NCBI GenBank assembly: GCA_036489765.1
Contig: DASXFE010000072.1
Location: forward strand, 11,530-75,529
DNA from: DATARH01 sp036489765
GTDB taxonomy: Bacteria; Pseudomonadota; Alphaproteobacteria; ATCC43930; CGMCC-115725
Length of the DNA: 64,000 nt
Direction of reading: 5' to 3'
Shown: piece after piece, positions 26,364-34,044 of the stretch
Numbering within the stretch: position 1 is the stretch's first letter
Layout of the letters: every line of letters begins with the position of its first letter
Notes under the pieces: generated by a model
What the model was told of the DNA's origin: nothing
The model's input: only the letters and a program-made list of their open reading frames with translations
The model's database searches: none
Made by a program: the position numbers and the translations under genes

Positions 26364-26711
26364 TTAGTTGGGCTTCGGGCCGTAGCCGGTGCTGTACGGG
26401 GCCATGCTGCGGTCCTGGTCATAGCCGGCCGGCTTGTTGAAATGCGGCGGCATCGCGCCGTTGCTCGAGCCGAGCGCGGGGCCGGGATACTGGCCGGAAG
26501 CCACAACCGGGCCACCCATCACGGGCAGGCCCGAGATGCCGTTGCTGCCGGGGTTCGGGCCGGGATAATTGCTCGACGGCGCGACGGCGCTCGGGGCCCC
26601 GGCGTTCGGCGGCAGCGAAGCGGTGTTACCGGCAGTCTGAGCTTGAGCGGCGAACGCCGCGCCCGTGAGCAACCCAAGGCCGAGTACTGAAACCTTCACA
26701 AAACTGGACAT
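26364..26711 (-). CDS. Small secreted Pro/Gly-rich protein
   Basis: 115 residues. A clear signal peptide (VSVLGLGLLTGAAFAAQAQ) is followed by a low-complexity mature part rich in Pro, Gly, Ser and Asn, with two YPGP motifs (NYPGPNPGSN and QYPGPALGSSN) and a YSTGYGPKPN tail. I do not recognise a family. It is divergent from the LysR gene across a 90-bp gap, so that regulator is a candidate controller. Confidence 0.7.
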   Translation of the reverse strand: MSSFVKVSVLGLGLLTGAAFAAQAQTAGNTASLPPNAGAPSAVAPSSNYPGPNPGSNGISGLPVMGGPVVASGQYPGPALGSSNGAMPPHFNKPAGYDQDRSMAPYSTGYGPKPN

Positions 26712-26801
26712 GGCGAACTCCGATAGAATTGAAATCTGGAAACGACTTCACTTTCCTGCGAGGATATATCATGATGCAAATGCAATTTTAATACGTCTGG
26801 C

Positions 26802-27773
26802 ATGAACGACGTTCATATAGGGGGGCTCGACCTCAACCTGCTGAGGGTATTTGACGCGCTAATTGAAGCGCGTAGCGCAACCCGGGCGGGTGCACGGCTC
26901 GGGCTGAGCCAGTCCGCGATCAGCCATGCGTTGGCGCGGCTTCGCTATGTGCTAAAGGACGAGCTATTTGTGCGCGGGCCCGACGGCATGCATGCCACCC
27001 CCCGCGCCGCCGAAATCGCCCCCCGCCTGCGCCAGGGATTGTTGCAGCTCGAGCTCGCCTTGGCGCCGAGCGATTTCGTCGCAGCCACCACCGACCGGCG
27101 GTTTACCTTCACCTGCACCGAATACGCGGGCGCGGTGATCCTGCCGGCGCTGGTCGCGCGGCTCAGGGTCGAAGCGCCGCATGCCGACGTGCGGGTCTTG
27201 CCGAGCAATCTCGGCGTCGCCGAGTCGCTGCGCGCGGGACGTGCGGATCTGGCGATCGGCAGCTATCGGCGGCTGCCGGAATGGGCCGCATCGGAATCGC
27301 TGATGCGGGATTCGCGGGTCTGGGTGATCAGCGCCGATCATCCCGCGGCCGACGAGGACATGACCCTCGAGCGGCTCGCCGCCCTGCCGCATCTCGTGAT
27401 CTCGGCGACCGGCGAGGACGAGCGCGCCATCGACGGCTATGTCATCGATCATGGCCTCGAACGGATGGTGACGCGCAGCGACGCCGGCGTGCTGCAAGGG
27501 GTGCTCGCCGCGCGCGGGCTGCGCCGTCAGGTCGCGGTCACCACGCCGCATTTCCTCGCTGCCTTTGTCTCGATCGCCAATTCCGACATCGCGGCGCTCC
27601 TGCCGCGCCGCCTCGCCGAGACCTTTGGCGAGCGCTTCGGCCTGAAGCTCATCGACCCGCCCTACCCGTCGCCCTCCTTTGAGGTACAATCGATCTGGCA
27701 CCGGGAGTTTGGTGAGCAGCCGGCCCTGACATGGGTCCGCAAGCTGTTGCGAGAGGTGGCGGCGAATCTTTGA
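26802..27773 (+). CDS. LysR-family transcriptional regulator
   Basis: 323 residues. The N-terminal winged helix-turn-helix spans about 10-70 (LDLNLLRVFDALIEARSAT, GLSQSAISHALARLR), followed by a periplasmic-binding-protein-like effector domain from about 95. Divergent to a small secreted-protein gene and followed after 14 bp by a cupin gene in the same direction, so it may regulate either. The effector is unknown. Confidence 0.9.
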   Translation: MNDVHIGGLDLNLLRVFDALIEARSATRAGARLGLSQSAISHALARLRYVLKDELFVRGPDGMHATPRAAEIAPRLRQGLLQLELALAPSDFVAATTDRRFTFTCTEYAGAVILPALVARLRVEAPHADVRVLPSNLGVAESLRAGRADLAIGSYRRLPEWAASESLMRDSRVWVISADHPAADEDMTLERLAALPHLVISATGEDERAIDGYVIDHGLERMVTRSDAGVLQGVLAARGLRRQVAVTTPHFLAAFVSIANSDIAALLPRRLAETFGERFGLKLIDPPYPSPSFEVQSIWHREFGEQPALTWVRKLLREVAANL

Positions 27774-27787
27774 CTGCGGAGGCGGAG

Positions 27788-28246
27788 ATGGGCGTGAAAG
27801 GCTTTGTCGTACCCCCGGGCGGCGGCACCGTCCTCGACATGGCGCCGGACCGGTTCTCCGCCTTGAAGCTTCTCCGCGCCGACACCGCGGACAGCATCAT
27901 GCTCTTTGAGGAAAACGCGCCGCCCGGCGCCGAGACGACCTTCCACCTGCACCACGACAGCGACGAGGTCGCCTATATCCTCGCCGGCGAAGTGACGATG
28001 AAGATCGGGGACGAGATAACCGTCGGCCCCGCCGGCTCGTGCGCCTTTTTCCCGCGCAATGTGCCGCACGCCTGGAAGAACACCGGCACCGGGCCCGCCC
28101 GCATCCTCTTCCTCTACACCCCGGGAAAGGCCGGCGGATTCTTCGAGGAAGCGCTCGCCCACACGGACGCCGGGTTCAACGGCCCCGAAGCCGACGCGAT
28201 CCGTGAACGCAACGGCTGGAAAATCGTCGGCCCCCCGCCATTTTAG
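27788..28246 (+). CDS. Cupin-domain protein
   Basis: 152 residues from the ATG at 27788, which has GGAGG 5 nt upstream. A complete cupin: motif 1 is TTFHLHHDSDEVAYILAGE with His ligands and Glu, and motif 2 is PRNVPHAWKNTG with the third His. Probably a metal-dependent small enzyme or sensor; substrate unknown. It begins 14 bp after the LysR stop and is likely cotranscribed with it. Confidence 0.8.
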   Translation: MGVKGFVVPPGGGTVLDMAPDRFSALKLLRADTADSIMLFEENAPPGAETTFHLHHDSDEVAYILAGEVTMKIGDEITVGPAGSCAFFPRNVPHAWKNTGTGPARILFLYTPGKAGGFFEEALAHTDAGFNGPEADAIRERNGWKIVGPPPF

Positions 28247-28262
28247 GCGAGACGCCCGCGCT
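28247..28262. repeat. Half-copy of dispersed palindrome, family G
   Basis: GGCGAGACGCCCGCG lies between the cupin and MetE-like genes and matches one arm of the 19-bp palindrome at 62039-62094. Confidence 0.45.
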
Positions 28263-28265
28263 CCT

Positions 28266-29282
28266 CTACGCTCGTCCGCGCACCAGCGCCGCCCCCGCCG
28301 CCAAAGCCGCCAGCTTCTTCTCCGACAGCGTGCGGTCGAGCGGGGCCATGCCGCAATTCGTGCAGGGGAAGAGCCGCTCGCCTGGCACCATCTTGAGCAC
28401 CGCGTCGATCGTCGTGGCGACCTCGTCCGGCGTCTCGACATGGTCGGTGGCGACGTCGATGACGCCGGCCAGCACATCCTTGCCCTTGAGCAGCCCCATC
28501 AATTCGAACGGCACGTGCGAGTTCGCGCATTCGAGCGACACCTGATCGAGCCGGCTCGCCGCCAGCGCCGGGAAGAATCTCTCGTATTGCCGCCACTCGG
28601 CCCCGAGCCCGGCCTTCCAGTCGATATTCGCCTTGATCCCGTAGCCGTAGCAGATGTGGACGCCCGTCTTGCAGGAAAGCCCTTCGATCGCCCGGTGCAG
28701 CGCGGCGACGCCCCAATCGGCGGCCGCGTCCATGTAGACGTTGAAGGCCGGCTCGTCGAATTGGATCACATCGACCCCCGCCGCCTCCAACTCCCGCGCC
28801 TCCTCATTGAGCGCCTCGGCAAACGCCATCGCCAGCGCGACGCGGTCGCGGTAATGCGCGTCGGCGAGCGTGTCGACGATCGTCATCGGGCCGGGCAGGG
28901 TGAATTTGAGCGAGCGGGTCGTATGCGCCCGCGCCGCCGCCGCCTCGGCCGCATGGACCGGCCGCTTGCGCCGCACTGGGGCGACCACGGTCGGGCACAT
29001 CGCCTCGTAGCGGTTATCGCGGATGCCCATCTTGATGCGCCTGTCGAAGTCGACGCCCTCGACCCCTTCGAGAAAACCGTGGACGAAATGCTGCCGCGAC
29101 ATCTCGCCGTCGGTAACAATGTCGATGCCGGCCGCCTCCTGCGTCTTCAGCGCGAGCAGCGTCGCGTCGCGCTTCGCCTGCGCGAGCTCCGCGCCCTGGA
29201 GCCGCCAGTCGGGCCACAGCTTGTTCGGCTCGGCCAGCCAGGACGGCTTCGGCAGGCTGCCGGCGATCGTTGTTTCAAGCAC
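28266..29282 (-). CDS. Core-type cobalamin-independent methionine synthase-like protein
   Basis: 338 residues from a GTG at 29282, chosen for its upstream GGGGAGG. It corresponds to the C-terminal catalytic half of MetE only. The zinc ligands are His and Cys in VHICYG, a Glu in SLECANSH and Cys in CTNCGMAPLD. It should bind a methyl acceptor thiol, but lacks the N-terminal domain needed by full-length MetE for polyglutamylated methyltetrahydrofolate. The methyl donor and acceptor of such stand-alone proteins are generally unsettled. It is divergent to the CMD gene with a 74-bp gap. Confidence 0.8.
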   Translation of the reverse strand: MLETTIAGSLPKPSWLAEPNKLWPDWRLQGAELAQAKRDATLLALKTQEAAGIDIVTDGEMSRQHFVHGFLEGVEGVDFDRRIKMGIRDNRYEAMCPTVVAPVRRKRPVHAAEAAAARAHTTRSLKFTLPGPMTIVDTLADAHYRDRVALAMAFAEALNEEARELEAAGVDVIQFDEPAFNVYMDAAADWGVAALHRAIEGLSCKTGVHICYGYGIKANIDWKAGLGAEWRQYERFFPALAASRLDQVSLECANSHVPFELMGLLKGKDVLAGVIDVATDHVETPDEVATTIDAVLKMVPGERLFPCTNCGMAPLDRTLSEKKLAALAAGAALVRGRA

Positions 29283-29356
29283 GGTTGGTCCTCCCCGGTA
29301 ACGCGTTGGTCCTGTGGTAGGCTCAACCGGCCGATCCGTCAAACGGGAGTGCGAGG

Positions 29357-30115
29357 ATGACAACGCGGGAGGAATTGCGCCGCAACGGCAAGGCGCTGCG
29401 GCTGAAAATCTTTGGCCCTGATGTCGGGTCGGAGCTGGCGCCGGGCCTCGGCGACCTGCGCGCCGAGCTGGCGTTTGGCGCGGTCTGGGCGCGGCCCGGC
29501 CTCCCGCTCGCCGACCGGATGATCGCGTCGCTCGCGGCGCTCTGCTCGGTGCAGCGCCACAACCATCTCCGCCGTCATGTCGGCGCCGCGCTCGATCTCG
29601 GCCTCGACGCGCGCGCGATCGCCGAGATCTTCATCCAGGTCGGCATCTACGCCGGCCTCCCAGCCACCGAGGACGCGCTTGCCACCGCGCAATCCGTCTT
29701 CGCCGAACGCGGCATCACCCTCCCCGCCGAGCCGACGCCGGACGAAACCCTCGACGACCTCAACCGCCAGGGCCGCGCTCTCCTCGAAAAACTGCACGGC
29801 GACCGCGGCTATGGCGGCTACGCCGCGCCCGGCAACTCGGTGACCCAATCGCTCTACCCGGTTGCGATCCAGTACGGTTATGGCGCGATCTGGCACCGCC
29901 CCGGCCTCGAATTCCGTCAGCGCGCCCTGATCACCGTCGCCGCGTTCACAGCCCTCAAACTCGAAGCCCAGGTCAGGAAATTCGGCGAAAGCGCCCTCAA
30001 CGCCGGCCTCTCGCGCGAGGAAATCATCGAAACCGTGATCCAGACCGGCCCCTACAGCGGCCTCGCACCAGCGTTAAACGCCCTCGCGCAGTTGAGCGAG
30101 GTGCTGGGGCATTAG
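29357..30115 (+). CDS. Carboxymuconolactone decarboxylase (CMD) family protein, two domains
   Basis: 252 residues made of two helical CMD modules, about 15-115 (ADRMIASLAALCSVQRHNHL, AIAEIFIQVGIYAG) and about 150-245 (RQRALITVAAFTALKL, EEIIETVIQTGPYSG). The first contains one Cys (Cys57 region, CSVQRH) but no CxxC peroxidase motif. Some members are gamma-carboxymuconolactone decarboxylases of the beta-ketoadipate path; without pca neighbours I do not assign that. Likely cytosolic. Confidence 0.75.
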   Translation: MTTREELRRNGKALRLKIFGPDVGSELAPGLGDLRAELAFGAVWARPGLPLADRMIASLAALCSVQRHNHLRRHVGAALDLGLDARAIAEIFIQVGIYAGLPATEDALATAQSVFAERGITLPAEPTPDETLDDLNRQGRALLEKLHGDRGYGGYAAPGNSVTQSLYPVAIQYGYGAIWHRPGLEFRQRALITVAAFTALKLEAQVRKFGESALNAGLSREEIIETVIQTGPYSGLAPALNALAQLSEVLGH

Positions 30116-30131
30116 GTGCGCGGGCCTAGCT

Positions 30132-31106
30132 TCAGAAGAACTCCCTCAAATTCCCGCGGATCCGCTCCAACGGCGCCTGGCCGCCCTCCGGCACCGCAAA
30201 TGCCTGCCCGGTGATGCGCTCGAACGCGTCGATGTACACCTCCGCCGTCCGCACGATCACCTCGTCCGGGATCGGCGGAATGTCGTCCTTGTAGGGGTTG
30301 ACGCGGGCAGCGACCCAGCGGCGCAGCACGTCCTTGTCGAAGGCGTCGGGCGGCTCCCCGGCGGCGAACTTCGCGGGATACGTCTCGGCGAACCAGTAGC
30401 GGCTGCTGTCGGGGGTATGGACCTCGTCGGCGAGGAGGATGTTACCGTCCCCGTCGCGGCCGAACTCGTATTTGGTGTCGACGAGGATCAGCCCTTGCCG
30501 CGCCGCCATCTCGCGACCGCGGGCAAAAAGGGCGAGCGCGGTTTCCGTCACCTGCTGCCAGTCCCGCGCCGGCAACAGCCCGCGCCCGACGATCTCCGCC
30601 GTCGTCAGCGGCTCGTCATGGGCGCCATCCATCGCCTTAGTGGTCGGGGTGATGATCGACTGCGGCAGCTTCTGGTTTTCGCGGAGCCCGTCGGGCAGCG
30701 GGATGCCGTAGACCGCGCGCTTCCCGGCCTTGTACATCGACCAGATCGAGGTCGCGGTCGTGCCGGCGAGATAGTCGCGCACGACGACCTCGACCGGCAA
30801 TATATCGAGCCGGCGGCACAAGAGGACGTTGGGATCGGGGTAGTCGAGCACGTGGTTGGCGACGATGTCGCCGGTATGCTCGAACCAGAACCGCGCGGTC
30901 TGCGTCAGCACCTGGCCCTTGAACGGGATCGCCGCGATATTGCGGTCGAAGGCGCTCAGGCGGTCGGTCGCGACCAGGATGCGCCGGCCATCGGGCAGAT
31001 CGTAGTTGTCGCGCACCTTGCCGCGGTAATGTCTCGGCAATTCGGGGATCGTCGCGTCGTCGAGCACGCGGCCGATTTGCGCGGCGAGGATTCTGGGGTC
31101 GATCAT
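30132..31106 (-). CDS. purC: Phosphoribosylaminoimidazole-succinocarboxamide synthase
   Basis: 324 residues, the longer form of SAICAR synthetase. It joins CAIR and aspartate with ATP in purine synthesis. Landmarks are HYRGKVRDNYDLPDGR for ATP/substrate binding, ATDRLSAFDRN, and LADEVHTPDSSRYW with the Asp/Ser segment typical of the family. The ATG at 31106 has GGGG directly abutting it and a TATAAA box 7-12 bp upstream, so the message may be leaderless or nearly so. Confidence 0.95.
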   Translation of the reverse strand: MIDPRILAAQIGRVLDDATIPELPRHYRGKVRDNYDLPDGRRILVATDRLSAFDRNIAAIPFKGQVLTQTARFWFEHTGDIVANHVLDYPDPNVLLCRRLDILPVEVVVRDYLAGTTATSIWSMYKAGKRAVYGIPLPDGLRENQKLPQSIITPTTKAMDGAHDEPLTTAEIVGRGLLPARDWQQVTETALALFARGREMAARQGLILVDTKYEFGRDGDGNILLADEVHTPDSSRYWFAETYPAKFAAGEPPDAFDKDVLRRWVAARVNPYKDDIPPIPDEVIVRTAEVYIDAFERITGQAFAVPEGGQAPLERIRGNLREFF

Positions 31107-31118
31107 CCCCTTTTTATA
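31107..31118 (-). promoter_or_regulatory. Candidate -10 element placing purC transcription start at its ATG
   Basis: On the minus strand, TATAAA (31118-31113) is followed by 6 nt and then the purC ATG. A -10 box usually lies 5-8 nt before the start of transcription. No convincing -35 is visible. Confidence 0.35.
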
Positions 31119-31140
31119 AGGCGCGGAGAGGGGTCGGGAA

Positions 31141-31206
31141 ATGGCCGAGATGCCGGTTCTGCCGGTTCCGATCGTGGGTGCGGGGGCCGTGGGGCTGACC
31201 CTGGCG
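31141..31206 (+). pseudogene. N-terminal remnant of an FAD-dependent monooxygenase
   Basis: From an ATG with GGAGAGGGG upstream, the frame encodes VPIVGAGAVGLTLA, a textbook FAD dinucleotide-binding fold start of UbiH/PHBH-type hydroxylases. It then becomes unrelated sequence and runs antisense into the 3' end of the methyltransferase gene. I infer a truncated gene whose remainder was deleted. Confidence 0.5.
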
Positions 31207-31231
31207 AACGGCCGCGCTGCTCTGTTTCCGC

Positions 31232-31951
31232 CTACATCCCCGACGGCAGGGGGTTATACGCCAGCTTCCGCCGCGGCACGCGGGTCGCGGTCGGCTTGGC
31301 GTAGATCTGTTTTGTCGCCTCGACCAGGACGACGCCGGCGAAATGCGGAAACCAGCGATGGCCGACGCGCTCCCAGGCGGCGGCAGAGCGGAGCATCATC
31401 CGGCTCCGAGCCGGCGGGATGAACAGCGCCGCGTCGGTCCCGACCGGCGTGAACTGCTCGTCGCGCAAAAGCTGCGAAAGCTGCGAGACGCTGTAAGGCC
31501 GGCCCGAGCCGAACGGTGTCAGATCGCGCCGCGCCCAGATGCCGCGGCGGTTCGGCGCGACGATCAACAGGCGTCCGCCACCCGCCATCACTCGCCAGAT
31601 CTCCTTCAACAGCGGCCGCACCTCCTCGCTGGTTTCGAGCGCATGCACCAAGAGGACGCGGTCGATCGAGAAATCCGCAAACGGCAGCTCACCCTCGTCG
31701 GCGAGGGTGACGAGGTTGCCGCCCTCGCGCGGCCAGCCGAGAACGCCCAATGTCGCCGGCATCAGCGCGACCGTGCGCTCGGTCTCGGGCGACACCGCCG
31801 ACAGGAACGGCGTCGCATAGCCGATGCCGAGGAGCCGCATCCCATGCAGATCGCGCCAAACCCGCCGCACCGCCCGCCGGATCATCCGCCGCGCCACCTG
31901 GCCGAGCCCGGTCGAGTAGAAATCGCGAAGATCGACGACGTCGGAAGCCAT
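31232..31951 (-). CDS. Class I SAM-dependent methyltransferase
   Basis: 239 residues. SAM-binding motif I is LLGIGYATPFL, the acidic and post-I region is ADEGELPFADFSIDRVLLVHALE, and the post-motif LLKEIWRVMAGGGRLLIVAPNRRG is typical of Methyltransf_11. Substrate unknown. Its 3' end abuts the monooxygenase remnant, which may have brought DNA to this junction. Confidence 0.75.
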   Translation of the reverse strand: MASDVVDLRDFYSTGLGQVARRMIRRAVRRVWRDLHGMRLLGIGYATPFLSAVSPETERTVALMPATLGVLGWPREGGNLVTLADEGELPFADFSIDRVLLVHALETSEEVRPLLKEIWRVMAGGGRLLIVAPNRRGIWARRDLTPFGSGRPYSVSQLSQLLRDEQFTPVGTDAALFIPPARSRMMLRSAAAWERVGHRWFPHFAGVVLVEATKQIYAKPTATRVPRRKLAYNPLPSGM

Positions 31952-32023
31952 CGACGCAGTTTAGCACGGGACCCGTTTGGCACATGGGCGGTCGATGTTA
32001 TCGTTTCGTCAGGAGGCCCGCCC

Positions 32024-32914
32024 ATGACCCTGACAATCCGCCCGATAGATCCCGTCAACCGCTCGTTTTTTGCCGGCGAGGTCGACGGCATCGATTTGTC
32101 GACGACCGCGACCAATGCCGAGATCGAGGCCGTGCGCGAGGGCATGGACAAGTTCGCCGTGCTGGTCTTCCACGACCAGCATATCGACGACGAGCAGCAA
32201 CTCGCATTCAGCCGCCGCTTCGGTGCGCTCGAAACCGCCAATGCCGACATCCGCCGCCCCGAGGATCGCCGGCTCAAGCCCGAGATCGGCGACATCTCGA
32301 ACCTCGGCAAGACCAACGAGATCCTCGCACGCGACGACCGCAGGCGTCTCTTCGGCCTCGGCAACATGCTGTGGCACTCGGATTCGTCATTCAAACCGAC
32401 CCCGGCGATGTACTCGCTGCTGCATGCCCGGACGATCCCCGACAAGGGCGGCAACACCGAATTCGCCGACATGCGCGCCGCCTGGGACGCGCTCGACGAC
32501 GAGACCAGGGAGATCTGCCGCCCGCTCGTCTGCATGCACAGCCAGATCTATTCGCGCGGCCAGCTCGGCTTTACCGAGTTCACCCCCGACGAGGCCGCGC
32601 GCAACCGGCCGGTCCCGCAACGGCTCGTCCGCCGCCACGCCGGCAGCAAGCGGCTCAGCCTGTTCCTCTCCGCCCACGCCGGCGAGATCATCGGCTGGCC
32701 GGTGCCCGAGGCCCGCGCCTTCCTGCGCGACCTCAACGAGCATGCGACTCAGCGCCGGTTCGTCTACGCCCATGTCTGGCGCCCGCACGACCTCGTCATG
32801 TGGGACAACCGCGCGATGATGCACCGCGCCCGGCGCTACGATCCGACCGAAGTCCGCGAGCTCCACCGCACCACCGTCGGGGATGTGGCGCCGACGCTGG
32901 AACAGGCGGCGTAA
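32024..32914 (+). CDS. TauD/TfdA-family Fe(II)/2-oxoglutarate dioxygenase
   Basis: 296 residues from an ATG with a perfect AGGAGG upstream. The iron facial triad is His-x-Asp in LWHSDSSF and the distal His in MMHRARRYD; the Arg two residues further binds 2-oxoglutarate. The family hydroxylates taurine, aryloxyalkanoates, alkyl sulfates and related compounds, releasing the heteroatom group. The substrate here is not determinable. A family B repeat follows it. Confidence 0.85.
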   Translation: MTLTIRPIDPVNRSFFAGEVDGIDLSTTATNAEIEAVREGMDKFAVLVFHDQHIDDEQQLAFSRRFGALETANADIRRPEDRRLKPEIGDISNLGKTNEILARDDRRRLFGLGNMLWHSDSSFKPTPAMYSLLHARTIPDKGGNTEFADMRAAWDALDDETREICRPLVCMHSQIYSRGQLGFTEFTPDEAARNRPVPQRLVRRHAGSKRLSLFLSAHAGEIIGWPVPEARAFLRDLNEHATQRRFVYAHVWRPHDLVMWDNRAMMHRARRYDPTEVRELHRTTVGDVAPTLEQAA

Positions 32915-32930
32915 GGCTTGCCGACACGCC

Positions 32931-33055
32931 CGCCGTGCGTCCTTCGAGACGGCGCTTCGCGCCTCCTCAGGATGAGGTAGGCTGCGTGTGGCAGGTACCA
33001 TGGATGCCTCATCCTGAGGAGCGGGCGTAGCCCGCGTCTCGACGGACGCACGGCG
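32931..33055. repeat. Dispersed intergenic repeat, family B (copy 1)
   Basis: Two facing half-elements: CCTTCGAGACGGCGCTTCGC with CCTCAGGATGAGG, then CCTCATCCTGAGGAGCGGG with GTCTCGACGGACGC. The same arrangement occurs at 50010-50130. It occupies the gap between the TauD and luciferase-like genes. Confidence 0.7.
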
Positions 33056-33083
33056 CCACTCCGAGATTTAGGAGCGAAAAAGC

Positions 33084-33938
33084 ATGCACGTCGGCGCCGC
33101 GATGTTTTTCACCGATTACTCGATGGAAGCGGCCGATCTCGCCCGGGAATGCGAGGTGCGGGGGTTCGAGTCGATATGGGCGCCCGAGCATTCGCATATC
33201 CCGGTGTCGCGCGGATCGGGGTTTCCGTCGGGCGGCGAGCTGCCGCGGCAGTATTACGACGCGATGGACCCGTACGTATCGCTGTCGGCGGCGGCGGCGG
33301 TCACCAAGACGATCAAGCTCGGCACCGGCGTCTGCCTCGTCATCCAGCGCGACCCGATCCAGACCGCAAAGCTCGTCGCCTCGCTCGACCGGGTATCGAA
33401 GGGGCGGTTCCTGTTCGGGGTCGGCGGCGGGTGGAACGCCGAGGAGATGGCCGATCACGGCACCGAATTCAAAACCCGCTTCAAGCTGATGCGCGAGCGC
33501 ATCGAGGCGATGAAGGAGATCTGGGCCAACGACACCGCCGAATACCACGGCGAGTTCGTGAACTTCCCGCCGATGAAATCCAACCCGAAGCCGGTGCAGA
33601 AGCCGCACCCGCCGATCATCGTCGGCGGCATGTTCCCGCACGGGGCGCGGCGAGCGCTGCGCTACGGCGACGGCTGGATTCCGCATTCGCGCCGGCCGGT
33701 TTACGAGGACGTGACCGACTACCTGCCGCAATTCCGCGAGATGGCCAAGCAAGCCGGCCGGGATCTCGCCGCGGTGCCGGTGACCGTATGGGGGACCGGG
33801 GAGGACCTCGATCGGCTCAACCGCTACCGCGACCAGGGCGTCGCCCGGGTCGTCGTCAGCCTTCCGGCCGCCGGGCGGGACACGGTGATGCCGATGCTCG
33901 ATCGGTGGGCGACGCTTATCCGCAGCCTTGCAGCATGA
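33084..33938 (+). CDS. LLM-class (luciferase-like) flavin/F420-dependent oxidoreductase
   Basis: 284 residues with the TIM-barrel pattern of bacterial luciferase-like enzymes. Typical stretches are EVRGFESIWAPEHSH at the N-terminus, SLDRVSKGRFLFGVGGGWN in the middle, and PPIIVGGMFPHGARRALRYG. Members use FMN or F420 for oxygenation or reduction; cofactor and substrate cannot be told here. Monocistronic between two dispersed repeats. Confidence 0.8.
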   Translation: MHVGAAMFFTDYSMEAADLARECEVRGFESIWAPEHSHIPVSRGSGFPSGGELPRQYYDAMDPYVSLSAAAAVTKTIKLGTGVCLVIQRDPIQTAKLVASLDRVSKGRFLFGVGGGWNAEEMADHGTEFKTRFKLMRERIEAMKEIWANDTAEYHGEFVNFPPMKSNPKPVQKPHPPIIVGGMFPHGARRALRYGDGWIPHSRRPVYEDVTDYLPQFREMAKQAGRDLAAVPVTVWGTGEDLDRLNRYRDQGVARVVVSLPAAGRDTVMPMLDRWATLIRSLAA

Positions 33939-33944
33939 TTGGCC

Positions 33945-34025
33945 GTCGTCCCGGCACAGGCGGGATCCACGGTTCAAACGCTCGAAATGCTGACGAGTGG
34001 GCCCCGGCCTTCGCCGGGGTGACGA
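33945..34025. repeat. Dispersed intergenic repeat, family C (copy 1)
   Basis: Begins GTCGTCCCGGC, contains GCGGGATCCACGGTTCAAAC and ends CCTTCGCCGGGGTGAC. The same pattern recurs at 48605-48684, with a looser version at 39471-39546. Confidence 0.7.
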
Positions 34026-34044
34026 CCTAGGGAGGGACGCGAAC

